Positions 1 to 10,841 of a stretch of DNA of 61,018 nt are shown here, piece by piece. The notes under the pieces were generated by a model. That model was not told the origin of the DNA, searched no databases, and saw nothing but the letters and a program-made list of their open reading frames with translations. The stretch lies in contig JAJEAC010000130.1 of assembly GCA_022824315.1 (NCBI GenBank), positions 1-61,018 on the forward strand, in the 5' to 3' direction. Positions within the stretch are counted from its first letter, which is position 1. Every line of letters starts with the position of its first letter. The translations under genes were made by a program, and so were the position numbers. This stretch comes from Silicimonas sp. Lineage in GTDB: Bacteria > Pseudomonadota > Alphaproteobacteria > Rhodobacterales > Rhodobacteraceae.

Positions 1-474
1 CCGACTCGCAGCAGGTGTCGGACCTGTGGCGCAGGGGCGAACTTCAGGTGCCCGACGATGACATCGGCTTCGCCGTCGCACCCTTGCCTCCGGCGTTGGC
101 CTTGTCGCTGCCGCATCTCCCGCCCTCGCCGCAGGCCGAACACGACGCACCGGCGCACGCGGACACGGCGCATGGTCTCTTGCTCCAGAAACCGCCGGTC
201 GCCCAAACCGACTCGCAGCAGGTGTCGGACCTGTGGCGCAGGGGCGAACTGCAGGTGCCCGACGATGACATCGGCTTCGCCGTCGCACCCTTGCCTCCGG
301 CATTGGCCTTGTCGCTGCCGCACCTCCCGCCTTCGCCGCAAACCGGGCACGGCGCACCGGCGCACGTGGATACGGCGCATGGTCTCTTGCTCCAGAAACC
401 GCCGGTCGCCCAAACCGACTCGCAGCAGGTGTCGGACTTGTGGCACAGGGGCGAACTTCAGGCATCCGACGATG
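1..474 (+). repeat. 207-bp in-frame tandem repeat, about 2.3 copies
   Basis: Copies begin at positions 1, 208 and 415, an exact 207-base period (69 codons). The first two visible copies are nearly identical at the DNA level. The third diverges after about 60 bases. The array continues out of the window on the left, so the total copy number is unknown. Near identity implies recent duplication or gene conversion. Confidence 0.9.
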
Positions 475-1388
475 ATGCCAGCATCACCGCCGCGCCCCTG
501 ACAAGAGCGTTTGCCTCGACAGGGGCGCATCTCGCGCCCGCACCGCACGCCGTGCCGGCCGCGCCCCTTGTCCTGGACACCCCGCTGCCGGTGGACCACG
601 ACCCAATGGCACCTGCATTTGCAGACCGCCTCACGCCGCATGTCGATTCGCCATCCGGAACGAATCCCGCACTTGAACGGCCGGCATACGCCTTGCGCGA
701 AACAGGCGACGTCACGGATGGCTCCGTCGACGCCGCACCTGCCCCGGACATGATCGCCAGCCGCACGCCAGTCCCTCCGGAACTCCTGCCACGCATGCGG
801 CCCGACGGGTTCACGGAATACGTCGAACGCCTGAAGTTCGGCGGACGCACTCTCGCGGAACTCGCGACCCTGCGCGCCGTGCCGCGACCGGCCTCGGCCC
901 AGCAACTGGCCGCCCGCCCTGCGGAACCGTCCGTTGCGGCAGTTGGCTTCGGTTCTGCGGCACCGGGAATGCGGCCTGTCAATTTCGAGGCGATCGTCGC
1001 GGCAGCCGAAACCCGGAGACGTCTCGCGGCCGCGGCACGGGCACAGCGGGCACTGGATGCCGCGAGAGACGCACAATCCGCTCTTGTCGCAGATGCCGAG
1101 CCTGAATTGCCGCAGGAGAACCTGTCGAACCGGGGCACGCCGTCACGCTCGACCGTTGCCACGCGTGCAACGATTCCGAACGCGATCAGGCTCAACGAAG
1201 TGAACCTCGTGGGCGTCTACGGAACCACCAGCGATCGCCGCGCCCTCGTGCGCCTGCCGTCGGGACGATACGTGCGAGTGAGAGTCGGCGATCGCGTCGA
1301 CGGAGGCAGGGTTGCACGGATTACCGAAAGCGAACTGTTCTACCAGAAAGGCAACCGGACGGTCTCGCTGAGGGTCCCGAGGGGCTGA
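1..1388 (+). CDS. Repeat-bearing protein with C-terminal PilP/GspC-like domain (5' truncated by window)
   Basis: The reading frame is open from the first base, so the real start lies upstream. The visible N-terminal part is built of 69-residue repeats rich in Pro, Ala and Leu (each starts near TDSQQVSDLW), followed by a low-complexity Ala/Pro/Arg linker. The last ~65 residues form a compact domain (LVGVYGTTSDRRALVRLPSG, then VRVGDRV, GGRV and a final beta-rich stretch). That pattern resembles the homology-region domain of PilP/GspC-type secretion and pilus proteins, which sits in the periplasm. Related proteins of unknown function occur in Rhodobacterales. No catalytic motif is seen. Function is inferred only from the C-terminal fold pattern. 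It converges on hppD with a 16-base gap. Confidence 0.7.
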   Translation, partial: DSQQVSDLWRRGELQVPDDDIGFAVAPLPPALALSLPHLPPSPQAEHDAPAHADTAHGLLLQKPPVAQTDSQQVSDLWRRGELQVPDDDIGFAVAPLPPALALSLPHLPPSPQTGHGAPAHVDTAHGLLLQKPPVAQTDSQQVSDLWHRGELQASDDDASITAAPLTRAFASTGAHLAPAPHAVPAAPLVLDTPLPVDHDPMAPAFADRLTPHVDSPSGTNPALERPAYALRETGDVTDGSVDAAPAPDMIASRTPVPPELLPRMRPDGFTEYVERLKFGGRTLAELATLRAVPRPASAQQLAARPAEPSVAAVGFGSAAPGMRPVNFEAIVAAAETRRRLAAAARAQRALDAARDAQSALVADAEPELPQENLSNRGTPSRSTVATRATIPNAIRLNEVNLVGVYGTTSDRRALVRLPSGRYVRVRVGDRVDGGRVARITESELFYQKGNRTVSLRVPRG

Positions 1389-1404
1389 CAGGACGGACGG
1401 GCCG

Positions 1405-2526
1405 TCACATGCCGGTCGACCGCTGCACGGACGCCGCTTCGCCGTACTCCCCCCTCGCGAGTTCCTCCGCCTCGATCGATTCGAAGAGCGCCTTGAAATT
1501 GCCTTCCCCGAATCCCTCGTCGCCCTTCCTCTGGATGAACTCGAAGAAGATCGGACCGATCACGGTCTTCGAGAATATCTGGAGCAGGATCCTTGTCTCG
1601 CCGCCGTTCACGACCCCCTCCCCGTCGATCAGGATGCCGTGCGTCTTCATCCTTTCGATCGGCTCCTCATGGCCGGCGACGCGCTCCCTCGACAGTTCGT
1701 AATACGTGGCCGGCGGCGGCGGCATGAATCGAACACCGTTCTCGTGGATCGCATCGGTTGCGCCATAGATGTCGCGCGCCCCGACGGCGATGTGCTGGAT
1801 GCCCTCGCCCTTGTACTTCTTCAGGTAGGTAACGATCTGGCCTGTCTCGCCGCGGTCCTCGTTGATCGGAATGCGTATCCTGCCGCATGGCGACGTGAGG
1901 GCGCGGCTGTACAGACCCGTGTACTTGCCCTGGATGTCGAAGAAGCGGATTTCCCTGAAGTTGAACAGATCGCCGTAGAACCGGAACCACGTGTCCATGT
2001 TGCCCTTGAAGACGTTGTGGGTCAGGTGATCAATGTACCAGAAGCCCACGCCCTCCGGCTTGCTGGTCGCTAGCCAGTTGAACTCCTCGTTGTAGGGCGA
2101 GGTGTCGTGGTAGCGGTCGATGAAATAGATGAGGCTGCCGCCAATGCCGACGATGGCGGGCACGTCCATGGTCTTGCCTGGCCCGGCATACTCCTCGGCC
2201 CCGAGCGCGACGGCGCGCGCAAGGGCGTGTTTCGCGTCCGCGACACGCCAGGCCATCGAGGGCGCCGCAGGCCCGTGCATCCCGATGAACCCGCTCGCGT
2301 GGCCGTACGGTTCGGCATTGATGACGTAGGTGATGTCGCCCTGCTGCCAAAGCTCGACGGCCTTGGTCTTGTGCGTCGCGACATGCGCGTATCCCATCCT
2401 GGCGAACAGGTCCCGGAGCTCCTGCGGCTCGGGATGAGCGAATTCAACGAACTCGAATCCGTCGGTTCCGGCCGGATTCTCCGGCGTGATCCTGGACTTC
2501 GGCGCGTCATGCGGAAAGGGTCCCAA
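1405..2526 (-). CDS. hppD: 4-hydroxyphenylpyruvate dioxygenase
   Basis: Converts 4-hydroxyphenylpyruvate to homogentisate in tyrosine catabolism; cytoplasmic, Fe(II)-dependent. 373 residues with two VOC halves. The three iron ligands of the family are visible: His in IDHLTHNV, His in GIQHIAVG and Glu in FFEFIQRKG, and the C-terminal gate region follows. I chose the TTG at 2526 (LGPFPHDAP). Family members begin with this motif, and GAGGGAG stands 8 bases upstream, whereas the in-frame start 10 codons earlier has no such support. Divergent from an Lrp-type regulator that probably controls it. No homogentisate dioxygenase gene is in the window. Confidence 0.96.
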   Translation of the reverse strand: MGPFPHDAPKSRITPENPAGTDGFEFVEFAHPEPQELRDLFARMGYAHVATHKTKAVELWQQGDITYVINAEPYGHASGFIGMHGPAAPSMAWRVADAKHALARAVALGAEEYAGPGKTMDVPAIVGIGGSLIYFIDRYHDTSPYNEEFNWLATSKPEGVGFWYIDHLTHNVFKGNMDTWFRFYGDLFNFREIRFFDIQGKYTGLYSRALTSPCGRIRIPINEDRGETGQIVTYLKKYKGEGIQHIAVGARDIYGATDAIHENGVRFMPPPPATYYELSRERVAGHEEPIERMKTHGILIDGEGVVNGGETRILLQIFSKTVIGPIFFEFIQRKGDEGFGEGNFKALFESIEAEELARGEYGEAASVQRSTGM

Positions 2527-2611
2527 TTGCGCATCTCCCTCTGCTGCGTCGCACAACCCTACCGACTCAACTGTGCGTGTTTCGCGCGTTTTCCCGGAAA
2601 TGACCTAAATT

Positions 2612-2632
2612 TTTCGCAAAAATATTGCGAAA
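2612..2632. promoter_or_regulatory. Dyad operator between hppD and the Lrp-type regulator
   Basis: TTTCGCAA, 5-base spacer AAATA, TTGCGAAA: a perfect 8-bp inverted repeat in an AT-rich stretch of the divergent intergenic region. This is the size and position expected for an Lrp/AsnC operator controlling both genes. The link is inferred from position. Confidence 0.65.
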
Positions 2633-2668
2633 TTATCGTGAATCATGCACTATTCTCGCATGACAGGT

Positions 2669-3121
2669 ATGGACGATACAGATCTTCGGCTTCTGACAAC
2701 GCTTCAAGGCAATGCCCAATTGACCTCCGAGAGACTCGGCGAAATCCTGCACCTCTCGCCAAGCCAGGTCGGACGGCGTCGCCAGCGCCTTGAAGCCGCA
2801 GGCTATATCGAAGGCTATCGCGCCCGGATCTCGGCAACCCGGCTGGGTCTTTCCGTGCAGGCATTCGTGGCCGTACAGATGGCGAGCCACGCACCCGCCC
2901 TGATCAGGACATTCGTGCGAACAATCGAAACCCGGCGCGAAATCACCAGCGCCTGGACCATGACGGGCGAGGCGGACTATCTCCTAAGGGTCTACTGCGC
3001 CGACTTGCCGTCGTTCAACCGGTTGATCCACGACGTCCTGCTGCCCCACGCTGCGGTGGCCCGCGTGCAAAGCCAGATCGTCATGGAGCAGATCAAGATT
3101 GACGGACCGTTGCCGGTCTGA
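2669..3121 (+). CDS. Lrp/AsnC family transcriptional regulator
   Basis: 150-residue regulator. The N-terminal winged helix-turn-helix (MDDTDLRLLTTLQGNAQLTS... LSPSQVGRRRQRLEAAGYI) is followed by an AsnC/RAM ligand-binding domain (VAVQMASHAP..., TGEADYLLRV). The start MDDTDLRLL fits the family. Earlier in-frame ATGs at 2645 and 2660 would add 8 or 3 residues, and none has a convincing ribosome binding site. It lies divergent from hppD with a dyad between them. Families like this often regulate tyrosine/phenylalanine catabolism, so it is the likely hppD regulator (inference). Confidence 0.92.
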   Translation: MDDTDLRLLTTLQGNAQLTSERLGEILHLSPSQVGRRRQRLEAAGYIEGYRARISATRLGLSVQAFVAVQMASHAPALIRTFVRTIETRREITSAWTMTGEADYLLRVYCADLPSFNRLIHDVLLPHAAVARVQSQIVMEQIKIDGPLPV

Positions 3122-3178
3122 CTCCTCCGGCAGAGCAGCCTGCTGCACTTGCTTGCCGTCCGCGGCCGGAGGCTCTGG

Positions 3179-3889
3179 TTAGGATTGACCTGGCCTGGAG
3201 GCTCGTCGACTGCCGTCGGTTTCCGGGCGCCCGCCGGTTCGATTGAAGTAGGCAGCGATTGCGTGGTCGAGCTCCTTGTAGAGCTCGTCCCCGCGTCGGC
3301 TTGCCCAGATCAGGGCCTGGAGACGCAGGTCGCGGTTGGAGAAATCAATCGTTCCGGTCCTGAGAAGATAGATCGCGATATCGGCATGCTTGTTCTTGAT
3401 TGCCTCGATGAGGGCGTTGTTTCGTCCGGTCTTGTCCGAAATGTTAACGTTCGCGCCGTGGCTGACAAGGCACCGTGCAATGTGGGCATGACCCTTGACG
3501 GCGGTCTCGATCAGCGCTGTACGCCCATAGTACTCGGCCTGAAGATCCACCAATGTCCTGGGATGGCGCAGAAGGCACTCCACGATGTCGAGGTTTCCAC
3601 CGCCGGCGGCAAGCATCAGCGGCGTGCTCCCCCACTTGTTCCTGGAATTGACGTCGATGTCCGGATGTTCGAGCAACAGCCTGGTCAGGTCACGGTGCTG
3701 GCCGTGAACGGCAATGTGAAGTGCCGTCCAGCCATCGCCGTCGGCGGCATTGACATCCGCGGTCGCAAGGGCTGACAGGGCCGCCGGGATGTCGCCCGCA
3801 ATGGCTGCCTGGATCAGTTCTGCATCTTCGCCGGACTGTTCGTGTTCAACCATGGACTTCATGACCCTTTCTTCAAGAGTGTCCCGCAT
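3179..3889 (-). CDS. Ankyrin-repeat protein
   Basis: 236 residues, or about 224-227 if translation starts at internal Met codons near 3862 or 3853. Four to five ankyrin repeats are visible: DGWTALHIAVHGQHRDLTRL, KWGSTPLMLAAGGGNLDIVE, YYGRTALIETAVKGHAHIAR and TGRNNALIEAIKNKHADIAI. A short acidic N-terminus precedes them and a basic tail follows. There is no signal peptide or membrane segment. Ankyrin repeats mediate protein contacts and the partner is unknown. It stands alone, in opposite orientation to the Lrp-type gene. Confidence 0.85.
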   Translation of the reverse strand: MRDTLEERVMKSMVEHEQSGEDAELIQAAIAGDIPAALSALATADVNAADGDGWTALHIAVHGQHRDLTRLLLEHPDIDVNSRNKWGSTPLMLAAGGGNLDIVECLLRHPRTLVDLQAEYYGRTALIETAVKGHAHIARCLVSHGANVNISDKTGRNNALIEAIKNKHADIAIYLLRTGTIDFSNRDLRLQALIWASRRGDELYKELDHAIAAYFNRTGGRPETDGSRRASRPGQS

Positions 3890-4052
3890 TCGCCGGCGGT
3901 CCCGGGTTCCCTGGCCGCCGGGTGTGGGACACCGTCCTCAGCCCACCGGTTCAACGTGACCGGCAACCCGCCGACATCGACCCCTCGCCGAAACGCAAGT
4001 CTCCCGGCCTGCACTTGCCGGTCGGGCCCGGCATCGTCTCCGCCTCGGATTA

Positions 4053-4673
4053 TCATTTGCGGCCCAGATCGCCAATGTCGTCAATGTGGCGCAGGATCGT
4101 GTTCACGCCACTGCCGAACCTGAGCTGGCAGAACACGTAGGGCCTGCCGGCACGCACCCGGTCGGTGTCGCGCTTCATGAGATCAAGATCTGCATCCACG
4201 TGCGGAGCCAGATCCGTCTTGTTGATGACCAGGATGTCCGAGCGGGTGATCGCCGGCCCGCCCTTGCGCGGGATTTCCTCTCCGGCCGCAACGTCGATGA
4301 CATAGATCGTCAGGTCGGCGAGCTCCGGCGAAAACGTGGCCGACAGGTTGTCCCCGCCCGACTCGATCAGGACCAGGTCAAGATCGGGATGCGCTTCGCA
4401 AAGCTCGGCGATCGCGGCAAGGTTGATCGAGGCGTCCTCGCGGATCGCCGTGTGCGGGCAGCCGCCGGTTTCGACGCCCTTGATCCGGTCGGACGGCAGG
4501 GCCTGGAGACGCAAGAGGGCGTCGGCATCCTCCCGGGTGTAGATGTCGTTCGTCACGACGGCCATCGACAGGTCGTCGCGAAACGCCTTGCAGAGCGCTG
4601 CGGTCAGAGTGGTCTTCCCGGCCCCGACCGGGCCGCCGATGCCGATGCGGAGAGGGCCGTTCGGACTGTTCAT
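4053..4673 (-). CDS. ureG: Urease accessory GTPase UreG
   Basis: SIMIBI-class GTPase that powers nickel delivery into urease. 206 residues, normal for the family. The P-loop [10 protein letters not shown] lies near residue 12, the [11 protein letters not shown] nickel/metal motif mid-protein, then [20 protein letters not shown], and NKTD is the guanine-specificity motif. ATG at 4673 overlaps the end of ureF (stop at 4670-4672). Last gene of the urease operon. Confidence 0.97.
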   Translation of the reverse strand: MNSPNGPLRIGIGGPVGAGKTTLTAALCKAFRDDLSMAVVTNDIYTREDADALLRLQALPSDRIKGVETGGCPHTAIREDASINLAAIAELCEAHPDLDLVLIESGGDNLSATFSPELADLTIYVIDVAAGEEIPRKGGPAITRSDILVINKTDLAPHVDADLDLMKRDTDRVRAGRPYVFCQLRFGSGVNTILRHIDDIGDLGRK

Positions 4674-5314
4674 GTACGGAAAATCCTCGAATTCAGGGTT
4701 TCGTGCCGCATCGAGGCGACATCGGTCAGGAACGCCGCAGACGCAAGCTTCGACAGGTCGCCGTCGCGCGTGTCCTCCGCAACCTCGGGGCAAAGCAGGG
4801 TCAGCCGCCGAAGGATGGCCTGCCCTTGCTGCTGGCCGACGGCAAGCAGTCGCTGGCCGGCAGCGACGAGGTTGGACAGAAAGGCGTGGAGGTAGAGTTG
4901 CTGGGTCAACGCAAGGGGCAGGGCTTCCTGTGCGGCTGCGGCACCAAGCGCGACCGGGAAGGTCAGCTCTTCCGCCGCAACGTCCCAGGCGGCCAGGGCT
5001 TTGCCAAGCGCCTTGCCCTGCGCCGCCGTCTCCAGCCGCCGTTCGGCCGAGGCCGCAAAGGCGCGTGCCGCCCGGTCGACTTCCCCGAGCCGTCGCGGCG
5101 TTTCGGCCGTGAATGCGGCGGCCAGAAGCAGGGAATCCGCCCGGCCTGCACCACGCAGCAAGACGTCTTCGAGCCAGGCCTCCAGGCCGGCTCCATCCTT
5201 CACCCACCCCAGGCCCACCGCACCTTCCAGGCCGTGGCTATAGGCGAACGATCCGACCGGAAATGCCGGAGAGAGCCATTGTGCCAGGGTCAGGACCTGC
5301 GTGTCAGTGGGCAT
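4670..5314 (-). CDS. ureF: Urease accessory protein UreF
   Basis: Helical chaperone that with UreD and UreG loads nickel into apo-urease. 214 residues from MPTDTQVL. The family N-terminal signature [17 protein letters not shown] is present, as is the conserved C-terminal SRIFRT tail region. Alternative in-frame Met codons at 5320 and 5332 would add 2 or 6 residues. It overlaps ureE at its start and ureG at its end, as expected for a coupled operon. Confidence 0.94.
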   Translation of the reverse strand: MPTDTQVLTLAQWLSPAFPVGSFAYSHGLEGAVGLGWVKDGAGLEAWLEDVLLRGAGRADSLLLAAAFTAETPRRLGEVDRAARAFAASAERRLETAAQGKALGKALAAWDVAAEELTFPVALGAAAAQEALPLALTQQLYLHAFLSNLVAAGQRLLAVGQQQGQAILRRLTLLCPEVAEDTRDGDLSKLASAAFLTDVASMRHETLNSRIFRT

Positions 5315-5741
5315 GAGCATGGGTGCGGCCATGGCCGTAGGCGCCGCCCTCCGGAGAAAATGGTTCGGTAACCGGCGTGACTTCTGCACCGAGTCTCTCC
5401 AGCATGTCGCGCATCACGTGATCGCGCTGGATCAGGAGACGGTCGGATTCAATCTGGCACGGCATGTGGCGGTTTCCGATGTGCCAGGCGAGCCGGATCA
5501 GGTCGCCTTTCACCTGGAAGAGCTCTTCCTTGGCGGGCACGACCCCGACGACGCGGCCATCCTCCAGAACAAATGCTTCATGCTGGTCCACCGAAGTCGT
5601 CCGCGACAGATCCACGAGAAATCGCAACCCGCTTGCGGCGGTCAGCACCTTGCGGCGCAGGAACCGCGCCTCGTGGTCCAGGACCACGCTGTCGTCAGCA
5701 TGATGCGTGTGCTTCACCGTTCGGCTGACAGGAAGAGTCAT
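5304..5741 (-). CDS. ureE: Urease accessory nickel metallochaperone UreE
   Basis: 145-residue nickel-binding chaperone. N-terminal peptide-binding domain (LDHEARFLRRKVLTAASG), C-terminal metal domain with the conserved HIGNRHMP motif, and a short His-rich tail (HGRTHAHAH) that binds extra nickel. Start at MTLPVSRTV, 10 bases after the ureC stop. Confidence 0.95.
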   Translation of the reverse strand: MTLPVSRTVKHTHHADDSVVLDHEARFLRRKVLTAASGLRFLVDLSRTTSVDQHEAFVLEDGRVVGVVPAKEELFQVKGDLIRLAWHIGNRHMPCQIESDRLLIQRDHVMRDMLERLGAEVTPVTEPFSPEGGAYGHGRTHAHAH

Positions 5742-5751
5742 CGCGGTCTCC

Positions 5752-7461
<1,710 letters not shown>

Positions 7462-7527
7462 GATGCTCTCCCCTCCTATCCACTCCGGGGCGCGCAGGCG
7501 AGACACGGAACAGCGGCAAGCCAGGCA

Positions 7528-7833
7528 TCACAGCGCTCCCATGACCTGTTGATTGAACCCGAACACGTTGCGCGCGCCGCCTATGGGAATGAGCTGCACC
7601 TCCCGGCGTTGACCCGGCTCAAAGCGCACCGCTGTTCCGGCTGCGATGTCGAGCCGCATGCCTCGCGCCGCGTCGCGGTCGAATTCCAACGCGCCGTTCG
7701 CCTCTCCGAAATGGTAGTGCGAGCCGACCTGCACCGGCCGGTCGCCGGTATTGGCGACCATCAGCGTGACGGGATCCCGATCCGCGTTCAGCGTGACGTC
7801 ATCCGGCCCGGCCATCACTTCGCCGGGAATCAT
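7528..7833 (-). CDS. ureB: Urease beta subunit
   Basis: 101-residue structural subunit with the hallmark start MIPGEV, then [15 protein letters not shown] and [10 protein letters not shown]. Its ATG overlaps by four bases (ATGA) the stop of the 51-codon ORF upstream. A 66-base gap separates it from ureC. Confidence 0.97.
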   Translation of the reverse strand: MIPGEVMAGPDDVTLNADRDPVTLMVANTGDRPVQVGSHYHFGEANGALEFDRDAARGMRLDIAAGTAVRFEPGQRREVQLIPIGGARNVFGFNQQVMGAL

Positions 7834-7985
7834 GTGTGCACCTTCGCGCGGTTCAGCCCTGCCAAAACTGCCGTCGCGGCGAGGCAGACGCCGATGAACG
7901 CGCCCCGGCCGACATGGATGGGGGGCGATGCCGCCTCATGGGCCCGGGCAGGCAGTGGAAGACCATGCATGGGATACCCTCTCAT
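7830..7985 (-). CDS. Small predicted membrane protein coupled between ureA and ureB
   Basis: 51-residue ORF not recognised as a known family. Its ATG overlaps the ureA stop (ATGA at 7985-7982) and its stop overlaps the ureB ATG (ATGA at 7833-7830), so all three reading frames are translationally coupled. The N-terminal half is Pro/Ala/His-rich. The C-terminal half carries one hydrophobic segment ([17 protein letters not shown]), enough for one membrane span. The double overlap is the main evidence that it is translated. Function is unknown. It could simply be a spacer ORF that keeps ribosomes moving through to ureB. Confidence 0.6.
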   Translation of the reverse strand: MRGYPMHGLPLPARAHEAASPPIHVGRGAFIGVCLAATAVLAGLNRAKVHT

Positions 7986-8284
7986 CGGATCGGATTGTGA
8001 ACGGTGACCAGCTTCGTGCCGTCGGGAAAGGTCGCCTCCACCTGCACGTCGTGGATCATCTCGGCCACGCCTTCCATGCACTGATCCCTGGTGACGACCT
8101 CCGCACCGGCCTCCATCATGTCGGCGACCGAGCGGCCGTCGCGTGCGCCTTCGACAACCGCATCGGTGATCAGGGCAATGGCCTCGGGGTGGTTCAGCTT
8201 CACGCCGCGCCCGAGCCGCCTGCGGGCGACGTCCGCCGCCATGGAGATGAGCAGCTTGTCCTTCTCGCGTGGCGTCAGGTTCAT
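7982..8284 (-). CDS. ureA: Urease gamma subunit
   Basis: 100-residue structural subunit, the exact family length. [13 protein letters not shown] at the start, [15 protein letters not shown] in the middle and VTVHNPI at the end are all diagnostic. It follows ureD with a 1-base gap. Confidence 0.97.
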   Translation of the reverse strand: MNLTPREKDKLLISMAADVARRRLGRGVKLNHPEAIALITDAVVEGARDGRSVADMMEAGAEVVTRDQCMEGVAEMIHDVQVEATFPDGTKLVTVHNPIR

Positions 8285-8285
8285 G

Positions 8286-9116
8286 TCAGATGCTCCAGCA
8301 TCGGGGGAGCCCGTCCTGGCTCAGGTGATTCAGCAACGGGACTAGCCTTGAACGCATCTCGTTGCCGTCACGGGAAACCAGGCGCATGACCAGCACGTCT
8401 TCATGGATGAGGCTGGCACCTGCGTGGAGGGGCAAGAAATGACGCACCATTGCAAGCTGCGCCTCGGCGTCGGAAGCGACATAGACCAGCGAGGCCATGG
8501 CGCGCGCACCGCCGGCGACGCCCGGACGATCAAGCTGCGCCTGCACATCGCCTGCCAGGCGGATGCGGTCCAGGTAGAGCGGGACACCCGCGCGCCGGAC
8601 TTCTACCCGGTCCAGGACGTGCGCCGAGGTCAGGGTCTCTCCCATTTCAAGACGACCGAAAACCAGGGGCTCCGTCAGCAGCAACGCGGCCCCATCCTGC
8701 AACTCAACTGTAAGCGATCGCTCCAGCACGCAGCCGTCGAAGAGAATCGTCTCCTGCGGCAGCCAGTTCACGCGTGCGCCTTCCGCCACGTCCAGGCGCG
8801 ATTCGATTCGCCCTCGCTCTCCTGGCGAGGCGCGGTAGATCCGTTCCGCCGCCTGGGTGGTGAGTGTCAGGGTCGTCCCTGCCTCTGCGCGAGCGGACAG
8901 TGAAAAGCGATCGCCACCGGTGACTCCCCCGGCGCAGTTCAGGAGAACGGCTTGCAGCGCTTGCCCGGCGTTTCGGGGGAAAAGGCACTTCAGTGATCCC
9001 GACTGCCGCAATCTCCGCAATGCGGTGGCGCCATCCCTGGACTTGGCAACAAGCGAAACATCGCCCTGCGCACGCGCCATGACTGGTGCCGCAAACTGCG
9101 GAGATATCGGCAGCAA
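8286..9116 (-). CDS. ureD: Urease accessory protein UreD/UreH
   Basis: 276-residue nickel-insertion scaffold that forms a complex with UreF and UreG. The signatures [27 protein letters not shown] and [11 protein letters not shown] are visible. First gene of the urease operon. Its start faces urtA across 387 bases of shared upstream DNA. Confidence 0.95.
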   Translation of the reverse strand: MLPISPQFAAPVMARAQGDVSLVAKSRDGATALRRLRQSGSLKCLFPRNAGQALQAVLLNCAGGVTGGDRFSLSARAEAGTTLTLTTQAAERIYRASPGERGRIESRLDVAEGARVNWLPQETILFDGCVLERSLTVELQDGAALLLTEPLVFGRLEMGETLTSAHVLDRVEVRRAGVPLYLDRIRLAGDVQAQLDRPGVAGGARAMASLVYVASDAEAQLAMVRHFLPLHAGASLIHEDVLVMRLVSRDGNEMRSRLVPLLNHLSQDGLPRCWSI

Positions 9117-9503
9117 CTCGGTGATGTGTCCCTCCGGAGCGCGAATTCAATGCCCCCATTTGAGCCGCTCCGCTCCGAATCGCCACGAAATTGCAAATTG
9201 GCCGCATCATGGGACCGTCCTCCGCCCTATTTTTGTGCAGAGAACACACTTCTAGATGAATTATTGGGCAACAAAGTCCGAAGCTGCGATTGCCCGCCGC
9301 TCTCAATTGCCAAGCATGCTGCAATGCAGAGACACTGTCCCTGTCCGCTTGGGGGTCAACCCCGAAGAGCGGGTGTGCGGCGACCGGAAAGCTAGGAACT
9401 CTCATCGGCCGCCACACGGGTGCAACTAGAAGTTGCGGAGCATGGGTACGGAATTCGGCGAGCTTAGGCAAGCGCCCTCGTCCCCCTCCGCAGGGAGAAT
9501 ACT
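9117..9503. promoter_or_regulatory. Divergent ureD / urtA regulatory region
   Basis: A 387-base region with no convincing gene, containing an AT-rich core around 9220-9270. It must hold the promoters of both the urease and urea-importer operons. One clean dyad (GCAACT, AGA, AGTTGC at 9422-9436) lies about 67 bases before urtA. I could not find a good sigma-54 element or a GCACC-type NtrC site, so nitrogen control is not shown by the sequence. Confidence 0.5.
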
Positions 9504-10787
9504 ATGAAAATTCTGAAAGTCCTGGCAGCCGCTTCGGCTGCCGCCGTCGCATCTGTCGGCCCTGCCGTCGCGGCCGGGTGTCCGGTCAAGGTGGGTGTCC
9601 TGCATTCGCTGTCAGGAACAATGGCGATTTCCGAGACAACGCTGAAAGACACCATGCTGATGCTCGTCGAGGAGCAGAACGGAGCTGGCGGCGTTCTTGG
9701 GTGCGAAATCGAGGCAGTCGTGGTCGATCCGGCCTCCGACTGGCCGCTCTTCGCCGAGAAGGCGCGCGAGCTGCTGACGGTTCACGAGGTCGACGTGATC
9801 TTCGGCAACTGGACCTCGGTCAGTCGAAAGTCGGTCCTGCCGGTGATCGAGGAACTGAACGGCCTCCTGTTCTATCCGGTCCAGTATGAAGGCGAGGAAA
9901 GCTCGAAGAACGTGTTCTATACCGGCGCCGCGCCGAACCAGCAGGCGATTCCGGCAACCGATTACTATCTTGACGAGCTTGGCGTTGAGAAATTCGCCCT
10001 TCTGGGTACCGACTACGTGTATCCGCGGACCACGAACAACATCCTTGAATCCTACCTGAAGTCAAAGGGCATCTCCGACGAGGACATCTTCGTCAACTAC
10101 ACGCCTTTCGGCCACTCGGACTGGTCAAAGATCGTTGCCGACGTGGTCGCACTGGGCGCCGACGGAAAGAAGGTGGGCGTCATCTCGACGATCAACGGCG
10201 ACGCGAACATCGGTTTCTACAAGGAACTTGCCGCCGCCGGGGTTTCGGCCGACGACATTCCCGTCGTCGCCTTCTCGGTCGGCGAAGAGGAGCTTTCGGG
10301 CCTCGATACTAGCAACCTCGTCGGGCACCTGGCGGCATGGAACTATTTCATGTCCGCCGATACGCCCGGGAACGAGGCGTTCATCGCCGCCTGGCACGAA
10401 TTCATCGGTGACGAAAGCCGCGTCACCAACGACCCTATGGAAGCTCACTACATCGGCTTCAACATGTGGGTGAATTCAGTCACCGCAGCCGGGACCACGG
10501 ATGTCGACGCGGTGCGCGAAGCGATGTGGGGCCAGGAATTCCCCAACCTCACGGGCGGCATGGCCGTGATGGGCGTGAATCACCACCTCTCGAAACCGGT
10601 GCTGATCGGCGAAATCCAGGCGGACGGCCAGTTCGACATCATCAGCCAGACCGCGGAAGTCCCGGGCGATGCCTGGACCGATTTCCTGCCGGCATCGGCG
10701 ATGCTGGCATCGAACTGGAGCGAACTGGGCTGCGGCATGTACGACACCGGGACCGGGACCTGCGTCCAGATCAAGTCCAACTACTGA
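9504..10787 (+). CDS. urtA: Urea ABC transporter substrate-binding protein
   Basis: Periplasmic urea receptor, 427 residues. The signal peptide spans residues 1 to about 24 (MKILKVLAAASAAAVASVGP..). The mature part has GVLHSLSGTMAISE, FGNWTSVSRKSVLPVIE and NGLLFYPVQYEGEESS, all typical of UrtA rather than of amino-acid LivJ proteins. AGGGAGAATACT precedes the ATG. First gene of urtABCDE and divergent from urease, giving an uptake-plus-hydrolysis unit. Confidence 0.96.
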   Translation: MKILKVLAAASAAAVASVGPAVAAGCPVKVGVLHSLSGTMAISETTLKDTMLMLVEEQNGAGGVLGCEIEAVVVDPASDWPLFAEKARELLTVHEVDVIFGNWTSVSRKSVLPVIEELNGLLFYPVQYEGEESSKNVFYTGAAPNQQAIPATDYYLDELGVEKFALLGTDYVYPRTTNNILESYLKSKGISDEDIFVNYTPFGHSDWSKIVADVVALGADGKKVGVISTINGDANIGFYKELAAAGVSADDIPVVAFSVGEEELSGLDTSNLVGHLAAWNYFMSADTPGNEAFIAAWHEFIGDESRVTNDPMEAHYIGFNMWVNSVTAAGTTDVDAVREAMWGQEFPNLTGGMAVMGVNHHLSKPVLIGEIQADGQFDIISQTAEVPGDAWTDFLPASAMLASNWSELGCGMYDTGTGTCVQIKSNY

Positions 10788-10841
10788 TCCGCGAATTCTC
10801 CGGCCGGATCGTCCCGGCCGGAGTCCTTCAGGTGGAGCACC

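Noticed and set aside
1..474. Regular repeats considered as a CRISPR array
   Set aside because: The 207-base units are in-frame coding repeats without spacers.
7771..7778. GGGATCCC palindrome inside ureB
   Set aside because: Coding sequence and lacks the T/A flanks of the five regulatory sites; treated as chance.
9117..9503. Sigma-54 promoter or NtrC sites for urtA/ureD
   Set aside because: Expected from physiology, but no GG-N10-GC element with flanking consensus and no NtrC dyad could be found on either strand.
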